DNA of 64,000 nucleotides, taken from positions 290,882 to 354,881 of the forward strand of contig NZ_FXUA01000005.1 of assembly GCF_900182815.1 (NCBI RefSeq), given 5' to 3'. The stretch comes from Algoriphagus winogradskyi. GTDB taxonomy: Bacteria > Bacteroidota > Bacteroidia > Cytophagales > Cyclobacteriaceae. Position numbers and translations under genes: made by a program. A model generated the notes under the pieces. The model saw nothing but the letters and a program-made list of their open reading frames with translations, did no database searches and had not been told where the DNA came from. Below, piece after piece: positions 28,409 through 37,968 of the stretch (position 1 is the stretch's first letter; each line of letters starts with the position of its first letter).

Positions 28409-28427
28409 TTGGCAGGCTATTCGCATC
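28409..28427 (+). promoter_or_regulatory. Sigma-54-like promoter before the ATP synthase operon
   Basis: TTGGCAGGCTATTCGCATC has GG at 28411-28412 and GC at 28423-28424 with the correct 12-nt offset. It differs from the site before gldK mainly by two T-to-C changes. The -14 position is C rather than T. The predicted start is near 28436, 30 nt before the first gene. Confidence 0.45.
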
Positions 28428-28465
28428 AATTTTTTAATAGTTTTAAGGAATAAATCAGATAATAG

Positions 28466-28693
28466 ATGAGTGAACAGTCTAAAAAGAATGAAGGAAATAA
28501 TACACCAGTTTATGTTAAGTATATTGGTCTTTCATTTCAGCTTTTTGGAGTTATCGGTGGCGGAACTTGGCTGGGTTGGTGGCTTCAGCAGAAGAGTGAT
28601 ATGAAATTTCCCTTATGGTTACTGCTTTTTTGTTTTGCCTCGATTGGGATAGCTTTTTATCAGTTGTGGAATTCGATTCGATCGGATAAGTAG
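28466..28693 (+). CDS. AtpZ/AtpI-like ATP synthase accessory protein
   Basis: This 75-residue protein has two membrane helices (KYIGLSFQLFGVIGGGTWLG and PLWLLLFCFASIGIAFYQLW). This is the usual size and glycine-rich pattern of AtpZ/AtpI proteins, which assist F0 assembly (c-ring, Mg2+ uptake). Being first in the ATP synthase operon supports the call. The name AtpI or AtpZ cannot be settled from sequence alone. Confidence 0.78.
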   Translation: MSEQSKKNEGNNTPVYVKYIGLSFQLFGVIGGGTWLGWWLQQKSDMKFPLWLLLFCFASIGIAFYQLWNSIRSDK

Positions 28694-28739
28694 TCAGACA
28701 AAAGAAAATTTGGGATAAATTTGTAAGAAATTAATACCC

Positions 28740-29123
28740 ATGCTGTTGAAATCTAACTATCATCTGAAATTTTTCCTGCTCACTGGAATAATAAGTCTGC
28801 TGATCCTTTTACTGGGATGGTTGCTTCCTTCCACCATACATGCGGACATCTGGAAAATTCTGTCTTTTCTGGCAATATCGTCCTATTTGGTGGGTGTAAT
28901 GAGTCTTTGGCTGCTAAAAGGTTCTTCAGAAAACCTACTTCAAATAAAAATGTTGGGAATGATACTCAGGATAATTGCCTCCTTATCCTTCATCGGAATC
29001 ATGGTTTTTATGGGGACAGAGAATATTCTTTTATTTGTGGTGGATTTCTTTATTCTGTTTTTGTTCTATCTGGTTTTTGATATCTACACGTTTCTGGCTA
29101 ACTTGCGCCCGATTTCGAAGTAG
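28740..29123 (+). CDS. Four-helix membrane protein of the ATP synthase operon
   Basis: This 127-residue hydrophobic protein has four predicted membrane segments and a short basic C-terminus. It lies between the AtpZ/I-like gene and atpB, the place of subunit-I-type proteins in many atp operons. No sequence motif is distinctive, so I infer only a role in F0 assembly from position. There are 46 nt before it and 18 nt after it to the neighbouring atp genes. Confidence 0.68.
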   Translation: MLLKSNYHLKFFLLTGIISLLILLLGWLLPSTIHADIWKILSFLAISSYLVGVMSLWLLKGSSENLLQIKMLGMILRIIASLSFIGIMVFMGTENILLFVVDFFILFLFYLVFDIYTFLANLRPISK

Positions 29124-29141
29124 CCCTCAAAAAAAGAGTAG

Positions 29142-30185
29142 ATGACGCGCAAATTTCTTTCCCTAAGTATTTTATTGTCAGCGTTTTTGCTGAGTTTCTC
29201 CAGTGTGTCTTTTGCTTCTGGAGCAGATTCTGAAGATGGAGGTGAAGATCCTACGGGCTTCATCATGCATCACATCAAGGACTCGCACGAGTGGCATTTT
29301 TTCAATGTAGGCCATACCCACGTAACGCTTTCTCTGCCTGTAATCGTGTATTCTGGAGATAGAGGTTTAGAGATTTTTAGCTCTAAGGACTTTCAGGATC
29401 ATGAAACACACGCCTTTGGTGAGGAGTATGCACATGAAGGATATTATATAGATTCTCATGACCATATGGGGAGAGTGGATGGTGCTAGTTTCACTGATTT
29501 GTCCATTACTAAAAATGTTGTGATGATGTTTCTGGTGATTGCAGTTGTCTTGATTCTATCTCTTTCTGCTGCTGGTCACTATAAGAAGCATGGTGCTATT
29601 GCGCCAAAGGGAGCTGCGGCAATCGTAGAGCCTATAGTTATATTTGTTAGAGACGAGATTGCTCATAAAGCGATCGGTCCTAAGTATAAGAAGTTCGTAC
29701 CTTACTTACTTACACTTTTCTTTTTCATCTGGATTGGTAACCTGATCGGTTTGCTTCCAGGTGCGGCTAACCTGACTGGTAACATCGCTGTTACTGCCAC
29801 TTTAGCGGTATTGACATTTATCATTGTAAATGTCAATGGCAATAAGGATTACTGGAAACACGTCTTCATGACCCCCGGTGTTCCTATTCCATTGCTATTG
29901 GTAATTGTTCCGGTAGAGATTATCGGCTTGTTTACTAAGCCTTTTGCATTGATGGTTCGTCTTTTTGTAGCCATCACAGCAGGTCACATTGTAATCTTGG
30001 CTTTCATAGCTTTGGTCTTCATATTTGAGTCATACACCATTGGAGTGGTTAGTACGCTGATGGTGACATTTATCAATATGATCGAGCTATTGGTGGCGAC
30101 GATTCAGGCTTATGTATTTACCCTGTTCACGGCGATGTACATCGGTTCTGCAGTAGCGGAGCATGCACACGACGAGGCACATTAA
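29142..30185 (+). CDS. atpB: F0F1 ATP synthase subunit a
   Basis: This is the proton-channel stator subunit, 347 residues. After a signal-like N-terminus (1-25) comes an unusual exported-side segment (26-115) with 11 histidines, then the subunit-a membrane domain. The essential arginine is Arg273 in MVRLF. The residue aligning with E. coli Asn214 is Ala277, and that aligning with Glu219 is His282. The long N-terminal extension is typical of Bacteroidota subunit a. It is followed by atpE after 38 nt. Confidence 0.93.
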   Translation: MTRKFLSLSILLSAFLLSFSSVSFASGADSEDGGEDPTGFIMHHIKDSHEWHFFNVGHTHVTLSLPVIVYSGDRGLEIFSSKDFQDHETHAFGEEYAHEGYYIDSHDHMGRVDGASFTDLSITKNVVMMFLVIAVVLILSLSAAGHYKKHGAIAPKGAAAIVEPIVIFVRDEIAHKAIGPKYKKFVPYLLTLFFFIWIGNLIGLLPGAANLTGNIAVTATLAVLTFIIVNVNGNKDYWKHVFMTPGVPIPLLLVIVPVEIIGLFTKPFALMVRLFVAITAGHIVILAFIALVFIFESYTIGVVSTLMVTFINMIELLVATIQAYVFTLFTAMYIGSAVAEHAHDEAH

Positions 30186-30217
30186 TTAGGAATTTCTTTG
30201 TTCAATTTATTAAATAA

Positions 30218-30484
<267 letters not shown>

Positions 30485-30556
30485 GAACAAATGAATCGGG
30501 ATTGGTCGTTAGGGCCAATCCCTCTTTTTGAACAATAACGAAATTATATATATCTA

Positions 30557-31051
30557 ATGGATCTGATTTTACCTAGTTCCGGACTGATCTTCTGGCAGTT
30601 GTTTGGCTTTTTAGCACTCTTGTTTATTCTAATCAAGTTTGCCTGGAAGCCTATGCTTGCGGCAATTGAAGAGAGAGAAACCAGTATCAACAATGCATTG
30701 AAAGCTGCTGAGACTGCCAGAAATGAAATGGCAAACCTAAAGGCGGAGAATGAAAAACTTCTTGCTGAAGCCAGACTGGAAAGAGATACTATTCTTAAAA
30801 AAGCTCAAGATGCTTCTGTTAAAATGATCGATGATGCTAAGGCTGAAGCTGTAAAAGCTGGCGCTTTGATGATCGAGAATGCTAAGGCGGTGATTGAAAC
30901 TGAGAAAAAAGCTGCTTTGGCAGATGTGAAGTCTCAGGTTGCTTCACTTTCTTTGGACATAACAGAGAAATTATTGAGAGCAAATCTTTCTGATGACAAG
31001 TCTCAAAAGGATTTGGTAGAAGGATTCATCAAAGAACTTAAGCTTAACTAA
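30557..31051 (+). CDS. atpF: F0F1 ATP synthase subunit b
   Basis: This 164-residue peripheral-stalk subunit has one N-terminal membrane helix (GLIFWQLFGFLALLFILIKF), the conserved WKPMLAAIEERE turn and a long Ala/Lys/Glu-rich coiled coil to the end. It lies between atpE and atpH, 9 nt before the latter. Confidence 0.94.
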   Translation: MDLILPSSGLIFWQLFGFLALLFILIKFAWKPMLAAIEERETSINNALKAAETARNEMANLKAENEKLLAEARLERDTILKKAQDASVKMIDDAKAEAVKAGALMIENAKAVIETEKKAALADVKSQVASLSLDITEKLLRANLSDDKSQKDLVEGFIKELKLN

Positions 31052-31060
31052 TACACCTCC

Positions 31061-31621
31061 ATGTCAAACCAGAGAGTAGCATCCCGCTATGCCAAGTCAA
31101 TCATGGAACTTTCTTTGGAAAAAGGAAGACTAGAGGAGGTGCATACAGATTTTCTTAGGCTGACTGCTTTGGCAGAAAGCAATCATGAATTGAATTTGGT
31201 GTTGAAAAACCCAATAGTAGGTTCTGATAAGAAATTGAATGTGCTAAAAGCACTGTTTGCCAAAAGTGTTGATCCGCTTACTATGACATTCTTTGAGATT
31301 ATTTCTCGAAAGAATAGAGAAGAAATTCTTCTTGACGTAGCAAAGGAATTTGAAAACCAGTACAATCTTCATATGTCAATTCAGGTGGCTGAAGTGACTA
31401 CTACTTTTCCTCTCGATGATACACTTCGCAAGGAGTTTGCTGAGGTTGTGAAAGAAGTATCTGGAAAGAAATCAGTACAATTGGTTGAGAAAATAAATCC
31501 AGACCTAATCGGTGGATATATTTTGAAAGTAAATGACCGCCAGATAGACGAGTCATTGAGTAGCAAACTGAGACAATTGAAGACTCAGTTTATCACAAAT
31601 CATTACGAAAGTAAAATCTAA
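31061..31621 (+). CDS. atpH: F0F1 ATP synthase subunit delta
   Basis: This 186-residue OSCP/delta subunit caps the F1 head and binds subunit b. It opens with [18 protein letters not shown], has [21 protein letters not shown] in the middle, and ends with [20 protein letters not shown], all family marks. It is in operon order after atpF and 23 nt before atpA. Confidence 0.94.
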   Translation: MSNQRVASRYAKSIMELSLEKGRLEEVHTDFLRLTALAESNHELNLVLKNPIVGSDKKLNVLKALFAKSVDPLTMTFFEIISRKNREEILLDVAKEFENQYNLHMSIQVAEVTTTFPLDDTLRKEFAEVVKEVSGKKSVQLVEKINPDLIGGYILKVNDRQIDESLSSKLRQLKTQFITNHYESKI

Positions 31622-31644
31622 CAAAAAGCATTAATCTATATATC

Positions 31645-33222
31645 ATGGCAGAAGTAAGACCTGATGAAGTTTCGGCAATTTTAAGAGAACAACTCTCTGG
31701 TGCAAGAACCGAAGCTGAACTCGAAGAAGTGGGTACAGTCCTTCAAGTGGGGGATGGTGTAGCTCGTATCTATGGACTTTCTAAGGCACAGTCCGGTGAA
31801 TTGCTAGAATTCGACAATGGTCTGAAAGCAATGGTACTGAACCTGGAAGAAGACAACGTCGGAGCAGTACTTTTCGGTGACTCCAAATCTGTAAAAGAAG
31901 GAGATACCGTAAAAAGAACTAAAAGAATTGCTTCTATCCAAGTAGGTGAAGGAATGCTAGGCCGGGTTGTGGATACTTTAGGTAATCCAATTGACGGTAA
32001 AGGACCTATTACTGGAGACTTGTACGAAATGCCTTTGGAACGTAAAGCTCCAGGTGTAATCTACCGTCAGCCAGTTACTGAGCCGCTTCAGACAGGTATC
32101 AAATCTATCGATGCGATGATTCCAATCGGTAGAGGTCAAAGAGAATTAGTTATTGGTGACCGTCAGACTGGTAAGACAGCGGTAGTTATCGATGCGATCT
32201 TGAACCAAAAAGAATTTTACGATAAAGGAGAGCCAGTTTTCTGTATCTACGTTGCAATAGGTCAGAAAGCTTCTACCGTTGCTGGTGTAGTTGCGGCCCT
32301 TGAAAAAGGTGGTGCTCTTCCATATACAGTTGTAGTAGCAGCTCCTGCTTCTGATCCAGCTCCAATGCAGTTCTTTGCTCCATTTACTGGTGCATCGATC
32401 GGTGAGTTCTTCAGAGATACAGGTCGTCCTGCTTTGGTTGTCTATGATGATCTTTCTAAACAAGCCGTAGCTTACCGTGAAGTTTCTCTTCTATTGAGAA
32501 GACCTCCGGGACGTGAAGCATATCCAGGTGACGTATTCTACCTTCACTCAAGATTGCTTGAGAGAGCTGCGAAAATCAACAAATCTGATAAAATCGCTCA
32601 GGAAATGAACGATTTGCCGGATTCTATCAAGCACTTGGTAAAAGGTGGCGGGTCATTGACTGCACTTCCGATTATCGAAACTCAAGCTGGTGACGTTTCT
32701 GCCTATATCCCGACTAACGTAATCTCTATTACAGATGGTCAGATCTTCTTGGAGACTAACCTTTTCAACTCTGGTATCCGTCCTGCGATTAACGTAGGTA
32801 TCTCCGTATCCCGAGTAGGTGGTAACGCGCAGATCAAATCAATGAAGAAAATCGCCGGTACCTTGAAATTGGATCAGGCAGCTTTCCGTGAATTGGAAGC
32901 ATTCTCTAAGTTTGGTTCTGATCTAGATGCGACTACTAAGCGTACGATCGAAAGAGGTAGAAGAAACCAGGAAATCTTGAAGCAAGCGCAGTACTCTCCA
33001 GTTTCTGTAGCGCATCAGGTAGCTATTATCTATGCTTCTACTAAAGGCTTGATGGATACAGTTCCAGTAGAAAACGCCAGAGCATTTGAGAAAGAATTCT
33101 ATACACTATTGGATACGTCTTATCCAGAAGCACTTGACTTCATCCTAAAAGGAAAAGTTGATGAGGCTGGAAAAGTTCTTTCTAAGGCAGCAGCAGAATT
33201 AGCTCCTAAATATTCAAAATAA
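31645..33222 (+). CDS. atpA: F0F1 ATP synthase subunit alpha
   Basis: This 525-residue F1 subunit carries the non-catalytic nucleotide site. The Walker A is [10 protein letters not shown] and Walker B lies in [33 protein letters not shown] and the alpha-specific [17 protein letters not shown] follow. Length is normal. The codon use is more GC-rich and uniform than neighbours, as expected of a highly expressed gene. Confidence 0.97.
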   Translation: MAEVRPDEVSAILREQLSGARTEAELEEVGTVLQVGDGVARIYGLSKAQSGELLEFDNGLKAMVLNLEEDNVGAVLFGDSKSVKEGDTVKRTKRIASIQVGEGMLGRVVDTLGNPIDGKGPITGDLYEMPLERKAPGVIYRQPVTEPLQTGIKSIDAMIPIGRGQRELVIGDRQTGKTAVVIDAILNQKEFYDKGEPVFCIYVAIGQKASTVAGVVAALEKGGALPYTVVVAAPASDPAPMQFFAPFTGASIGEFFRDTGRPALVVYDDLSKQAVAYREVSLLLRRPPGREAYPGDVFYLHSRLLERAAKINKSDKIAQEMNDLPDSIKHLVKGGGSLTALPIIETQAGDVSAYIPTNVISITDGQIFLETNLFNSGIRPAINVGISVSRVGGNAQIKSMKKIAGTLKLDQAAFRELEAFSKFGSDLDATTKRTIERGRRNQEILKQAQYSPVSVAHQVAIIYASTKGLMDTVPVENARAFEKEFYTLLDTSYPEALDFILKGKVDEAGKVLSKAAAELAPKYSK

Positions 33223-33286
33223 TTGATTTGAACACCGGAAGGCGAGAGTCTTCCGGTTATCTATACCCTAGCACAACGCAACCAAG

Positions 33287-34159
33287 ATGGCTAATCTTAA
33301 GGAAGTAAAGGAACGGATAACCTCAGTAGTCTCTACCCAGCAGATTACTAAGGCCATGAAAATGGTTTCCGCCGCTAAACTTAGAAGAGCGCAGGACAAA
33401 ATCACTCAGATGCGTCCGTACTCTCAGAAGTTGACTCAAATCCTGAATAACGTATCAGCTGCTTCTGAAGGAGCTGCAGATATTATTTTTGCTGAAAAGC
33501 GTGAAGTAAAAAATGTACTGATCATTCCTGTTACTTCAGACAAAGGACTTTGTGGTGCTTTCAATACAAATATCATCAAGGCGGTAAATTTGGCCATTGC
33601 AGGACAATTTGCCGGAAAGAATATAACTATTCTTCCTATTGGTAAAAAAGCTTTTGAAGCTTTCAAAAAGCGTGATTTCAATATGGTTTCTGAGTATTCT
33701 CAGTTATTTCAGGACCTCAGCTTTGAGAATGCTAGAAGCGCAGCAGAATTTGCGATGAATGCTTTTGTAGCTGGAGAATTTGACCAAGTTGCTTTGGTTT
33801 ATAATGAGTTCAAGAATGTAGCTACGCAGGAAGTTCATGTAGAACAGTTTTTGCCTATGGCAAAAGATGATTCTGCTGAGGAGAAAACTGCTGATACGGA
33901 TTACATCTTGGAACCATCAAGAGCTTATATTATCGAAGAGTTGGTTCCAACGTCTTTGAAAATACAGTTCTACAAAGCTGTACTAGAAAGCAATGCTTCT
34001 GAGCATGGCGCTAGAATGACTGCGATGGATAAGGCAACAGATAACGCTGGTGAATTGCTGAAAGAGCTTAGATTGATGTACAACAGAACTCGTCAGGCTG
34101 CCATTACCAATGAAATACTTGAAATTGTCTCTGGTGCCAATGCACTTGGAGGTAAATAA
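33287..34159 (+). CDS. atpG: F0F1 ATP synthase subunit gamma
   Basis: This 290-residue rotor subunit has both termini diagnostic: NLKEVKERITSVVSTQQITK with AMKMVSAAKLRRAQ at the N-terminus, and ARMTAMDKATDNAGELLKEL with YNRTRQAAITNEILEIVSGA at the C-terminus. It is the last gene of the operon. atpD and atpC are absent here, which is the usual split in Bacteroidota. Confidence 0.96.
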   Translation: MANLKEVKERITSVVSTQQITKAMKMVSAAKLRRAQDKITQMRPYSQKLTQILNNVSAASEGAADIIFAEKREVKNVLIIPVTSDKGLCGAFNTNIIKAVNLAIAGQFAGKNITILPIGKKAFEAFKKRDFNMVSEYSQLFQDLSFENARSAAEFAMNAFVAGEFDQVALVYNEFKNVATQEVHVEQFLPMAKDDSAEEKTADTDYILEPSRAYIIEELVPTSLKIQFYKAVLESNASEHGARMTAMDKATDNAGELLKELRLMYNRTRQAAITNEILEIVSGANALGGK

Positions 34160-34180
34160 TAAACGATAGACCTACTTTCC

Positions 34181-34215
34181 AAAACCACAGCTCGCAAGGG
34201 TTGTGGTTTTTTTGT
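34181..34215 (+). terminator. Terminator of the ATP synthase operon
   Basis: An AAAACCACA arm (34181-34190) pairs with 34201-34210, with one G-U pair and a 10-nt loop. It is followed by a T-rich tail. It lies 20 nt past the atpG stop. Confidence 0.8.
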
Positions 34216-34391
34216 TTTATTAAAACGACTTTTGCTGTAAGCATATAGCGCTTAATTAGGTATCTTTTATTAGCCTGTTTATACTCTTCTTAAAGGCTGA
34301 AAGTAGGATTTTTTGCTTAGCTGCATTATTTTACTTTTATATATGGGTCATTCGCCCTAAATTCAACCATTCTATCCTAGATTTATACAAA

Positions 34392-35960
34392 ATGAAGCTT
34401 TATTTCCACCTACTTGCGTATACATTTATCTCTTTGACGGTATTATCCTGTGCCGAAAAGCCGAAGCAAGAATATAAAAAACCCAACATTATCGTCATTC
34501 TAGCAGATGATTTGGGCTATGGGGATATTAAAGCATTTAATCCTGAAGGAAAAATCAAAACCCCTTTCATTGACGAACTGGCTTCTGAAGGGATGATTTT
34601 TACGGATGCCCATACACCATCAGCTGTGTGTACTCCTACCCGCTATGGGTTTATGACAGGCAGGTACAATTGGAGAAGTACCCTGAAAAGCGGTGTGCTT
34701 ACCGGGAATTCTACCGCTTTGATACCTGATGATAGAACAACGATTGCTTCTGTGCTCAAAGGTCAAGGCTATAATACCGCATTTATTGGCAAGTGGCACT
34801 TAGGTTGGGATTGGGCTACAGTAGATGGAGATTCCTTGAGAGCTGATGGCTGGGGTGCCAATGATTTTGATAATATAGATTTTACAAAGACTGTAACTCA
34901 TACTCCAAATGATCTGGGTTTTGACTACGCTTACGGTCATAATGGGTCGCTGGATATGGCTCCTTATGTGTATGTTGAGAATGGTAAAGTGACTGCCATT
35001 CCGGATACAGTAACTGTCAATAAAGGCAAATATTCTTGGTGGAGAGAAGGACCAACTTCTCCTGATTTTGATCACGAAAAAGTTACTCCAAATTTCTTTG
35101 AGCGATCTATCGCATACATTCAAGAGCAGGCGAAGGAAGAAAAGCCATTTTTCCTTTACTTGGCACTACCTTCTCCGCATACTCCGATTTTGCCACCGGC
35201 TGAATGGCAAGGAAAAAGCGGTTTAGCTCCATTTGCGGATTTTATGATGATGATTGATGACTATGTGGGTCAGTTGAATGAAGCAATCAAAAAAGCAGGA
35301 ATTGAAGAAAATACGCTGATCGTTTTTACGAGTGACAATGGAGGTTCTCCGGCAGCAGGTCTGGATGTGATGCAGGCAGCGGGACACTACTCTAGCTACA
35401 TCTACCGTGGGCACAAAGCAGATATTTTCGAAGGAGGACATCGAGTTCCTTTTATTGCCAAGTGGCCAGCCAAAATCCAAAAAGGAACTTCCAGAAATGA
35501 AACAATCTGTTTGACTGATTTGATGGCAACTGGAGCAGAGCTTTCTGGCTATGCCCTCAAGGATAATGAAGGCGAGGATAGCTACAGTTTGGTGTCACTT
35601 TTTGATGCAACTAATCAAGTGGATCAATTCCGTGAAGCCACAGTAGCCCACTCCATTAATGGCAGTTTTGCAATTCGTCAAGGCGATTGGAAACTCATCA
35701 TGGCTAAAGGTTCTGGTGGATGGAGTGCTCCTAAACCTAACACTAAAGCCGAGGAAGGTCTTCCGGAAGTTCAGTTATACAATCTGGCTTCCGATCCTGG
35801 TGAGACTACAAATCTTCAGGCAGAAAATCCTGAGAAAGTAGCCGCCCTAAAAAGTCTCCTGAGCAAGTATATCAAAGAGGGTAGAAGTACCCCTGGTGCT
35901 CCGCAGCAAAATGATAAAATCGAAGGGGAGTGGAAGCAGATTGGATTTGTGGAAGAGTGA
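34392..35960 (+). CDS. Lipoprotein sulfatase (family S1, arylsulfatase-like)
   Basis: This 522-residue exported enzyme has a lipobox TVLSC (Cys20). The alkaline-phosphatase-like sulfatase fold starts at PNIIVILADDLGYGD, whose Asp39/Asp40 bind calcium. The active-site motif is CTPTR (Cys80-Arg84), where Cys80 must be converted to formylglycine by a maturase that is not in this window. GKWHLG and FTSDNGG are further conserved patches. It should remove sulfate esters from glycans outside the inner membrane. Substrate cannot be told; marine Bacteroidota use such enzymes on algal or animal polysaccharides. It is monocistronic here. Confidence 0.9.
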   Translation: MKLYFHLLAYTFISLTVLSCAEKPKQEYKKPNIIVILADDLGYGDIKAFNPEGKIKTPFIDELASEGMIFTDAHTPSAVCTPTRYGFMTGRYNWRSTLKSGVLTGNSTALIPDDRTTIASVLKGQGYNTAFIGKWHLGWDWATVDGDSLRADGWGANDFDNIDFTKTVTHTPNDLGFDYAYGHNGSLDMAPYVYVENGKVTAIPDTVTVNKGKYSWWREGPTSPDFDHEKVTPNFFERSIAYIQEQAKEEKPFFLYLALPSPHTPILPPAEWQGKSGLAPFADFMMMIDDYVGQLNEAIKKAGIEENTLIVFTSDNGGSPAAGLDVMQAAGHYSSYIYRGHKADIFEGGHRVPFIAKWPAKIQKGTSRNETICLTDLMATGAELSGYALKDNEGEDSYSLVSLFDATNQVDQFREATVAHSINGSFAIRQGDWKLIMAKGSGGWSAPKPNTKAEEGLPEVQLYNLASDPGETTNLQAENPEKVAALKSLLSKYIKEGRSTPGAPQQNDKIEGEWKQIGFVEE

Positions 35961-35985
35961 TAAAGAAGCTTATTCGAACAACAAG

Positions 35986-36573
35986 CTATCTATTGGCCGA
36001 TTCGACAAGCTCGATCATGTCGGCTTGCACTGACTTACGCTCTTTAAATCTCGCGTCGATCAGTTGGAGTAGTTCAGGATTTTCATCGTAAAATTCTTTT
36101 AGTAAATCTTTAAATTTATCGAGACTTCTCATTCCGGTAGTTAGGAATGCATAAGTGCCGTCATTCTTTTCAAGCGTATAAAAGGTACCTAGCGGAGCCC
36201 CATTTTGATCGTAGGTCTGAAATTGAAACAGGCTGGATTTTTCTCCAATAACTGTTGGCTGTAAAAACCTCAGCGTATTTTCAGTAAAAATGGGTTTTGA
36301 AAAAAGGCTATAACTTTCTCCGTTATAGATAAACCCAAACCGTTTGATATCCTCGGGTTTAAATTTCTTCAAATCGTTATTGCTATCCTGTGCTTCTACT
36401 TTGAAAAGGAATTTGGAAAAGTCCACAGATCCAAAAACTGATTTTGGCATCTTGATTTGTGTAAGGACACTGTCATTGCTCAAGGAAATGTAGTAACCAG
36501 GGGCAGTTGTTTGAGCTAGTGAATACCCACCAAAAGTGAGCAACAGACAGGATAAAATTACGTGTTTCAGCAT
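35986..36573 (-). CDS. Exported protein of unknown function
   Basis: This 195-residue protein has a signal peptide (MLKHVILSCLLLTFGGYSLA, cleavage before QTT). The mature part is a beta-rich segment (GYYISLSNDSVLTQIKMP... onwards) followed by a helical C-terminus (~140-195). I do not recognise a domain. It lies convergent to the sulfatase, with a 25-nt gap, and no operon partner is visible. Confidence 0.65.
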   Translation of the reverse strand: MLKHVILSCLLLTFGGYSLAQTTAPGYYISLSNDSVLTQIKMPKSVFGSVDFSKFLFKVEAQDSNNDLKKFKPEDIKRFGFIYNGESYSLFSKPIFTENTLRFLQPTVIGEKSSLFQFQTYDQNGAPLGTFYTLEKNDGTYAFLTTGMRSLDKFKDLLKEFYDENPELLQLIDARFKERKSVQADMIELVESANR

Positions 36574-37075
36574 TGCGCTAAATGATTGAGTTAGCTGCTA
36601 CCCTCTAATATTTTCTTAGGGTAAACATCGCGCTAGTTATTCATTTTGCAGCCATAATACAATACCTCTAAAAACTATATTTTTTTAGGAATTCAGTTGC
36701 TAAGTCACTCACCTTCAAATCCCTATTCGAGAGATTTCTGGCTTTATTAAAATTGGCACCTGAGATAGTATGAGGATAAATAAAATATATAGTTAAAAAC
36801 TAGGACTTAAACTGCCTCCACTAGTCCTGCCCCGTGGTCTGTGCCTGTCTGTCCGATGGTGGGTTTTTGTGGAATTAGTTAAAAACCCTCCAGATTTTCG
36901 AAATCTACAGTGTTTAATTCTATTAGAAACCCAAGAGCTTATCTCTTTAACATTCCCTATCCTACTGATAGTCAGTGATAAGAAACTTTTAATTGAGTAT
37001 TGTATTTAAAACTAGTTTGTTTAAATTCATTTATAGTTTTTAATAATTGTTATTCATTTTTAAACAACCTACACT
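36574..37075. other. 502-nt intergenic region, mostly AT-rich
   Basis: No gene, RNA or strong repeat is visible. A TTGGCACC at 36753 looks like a sigma-54 -24 element but has no GC at the -12 position. The promoters of the two divergent flanking genes must lie here, but I cannot point to them. Confidence 0.5.
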
Positions 37076-37546
37076 ATGGAGAATCGCATTTCCATCTCCA
37101 TCCCGCCCGCTGAACTACAGCAAGTTCGGGATGCATTCGCCACCATCACCACTATCATGGGGCCTTATTTCGCAGAGCTAAGCAAGGGCAAAGCGAAGCA
37201 TCTCGCCCGGATGTCTGATGGTACTTTGCCTTTTGTACAGAAGGCTACAGAGTTTGCAGAGTCCAACCCGCAGTTTAACCCGCCCTTTTTGGATGTGGTC
37301 GAGATGCGCAAGGATCTGGAAGCTTACATTCAATTGAAGCCATTTTTTGTGGCAGCAGAGCAGTTGCAAGACGAATTTACGAATACCACTACACTTGCCG
37401 GAGCAGAAGCTTACGATCAGGCTAGGATATTCTACAATTCTGTCAAGTATGCTGCGAAAATGGGAATAGCAGGCGCACAAGCACTATATGAAGAGCTTCG
37501 CAAACGCTATGAAAGTCAGGGAGATCGTAAAGGTCCTGAGAAGTGA
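37076..37546 (+). CDS. Cytoplasmic helical protein, unknown function
   Basis: This 156-residue protein has no signal peptide or membrane helix. It is predicted to be all-helical, with an Ile/Pro-rich start (NRISISIPPAELQQVRDAF) and regular amphipathic helices afterwards. I do not recognise the family; proteins of this type are annotated as hypothetical in Bacteroidota. It is monocistronic, with a strong terminator behind and 500 nt of noncoding DNA ahead. Base composition is GC-richer than the flanking noncoding DNA, supporting a real gene. Confidence 0.65.
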   Translation: MENRISISIPPAELQQVRDAFATITTIMGPYFAELSKGKAKHLARMSDGTLPFVQKATEFAESNPQFNPPFLDVVEMRKDLEAYIQLKPFFVAAEQLQDEFTNTTTLAGAEAYDQARIFYNSVKYAAKMGIAGAQALYEELRKRYESQGDRKGPEK

Positions 37547-37577
37547 AGTAGCTTGAAAAGTTGAGAATCAATCATCC

Positions 37578-37608
37578 AGACCGAGTCTTTCTGACTCGGT
37601 CTTTTTTT
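37578..37608 (+). terminator. Intrinsic terminator of the 156-residue protein gene
   Basis: A 10-bp perfect stem (37578-37587 with 37593-37602) has a 5-nt loop followed by a run of T. Confidence 0.9.
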
Positions 37609-37718
37609 GTGGGTGCATAGAATTGACACACTTCAAACCCTTTCTAGCCTAACTCTCTCCACAGGGAGACAGGCTATTATATTAACCCAAGTAAGGAACT
37701 AGTAGGCTGTTCTGATTT

Positions 37719-37910
37719 AAAAGTTGACAGCGGTCGGGTAAAACATCACTCGAGTCAGCTTTTCAGGTCAGAATCGAATAAAAAAGGTAACTGCAGTTAG
37801 GTAAAACATGCGACGAGTCTACTTTAAGATAACTCGTGTCACCTTTTTAACCCGAAATGAGGTCAAAAAGGTAACCGTAGTCAGGTAAAATATCGGATGA
37901 GTCAGGTTAA
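37719..37910. repeat. Degenerate ~45-nt repeat modules
   Basis: Three direct copies start at 37719, 37781 and 37865. Their shared core is AAAArGTnAC...GTyrGGTAAAAyAT, then GAGTC, then a T- or A-rich end. A partial inverted copy lies at 37831-37848 and can pair with copy 2. Spacing is 62-84 nt, so it is not a CRISPR array. Confidence 0.55.
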
Positions 37911-37968
37911 AGGTGGGTTGGGTTAATTAGGATTGGCATGAAGAAACCTGTGAAGTGGATTTCGAGTT

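Noticed and set aside
36753..36770. TTGGCACC resembling a sigma-54 -24 element
   Set aside because: No GC at the -12 position with the required 12-nt offset.
37719..37910. CRISPR-like array
   Set aside because: Only three imperfect copies with unequal spacing and no cas genes in the window.
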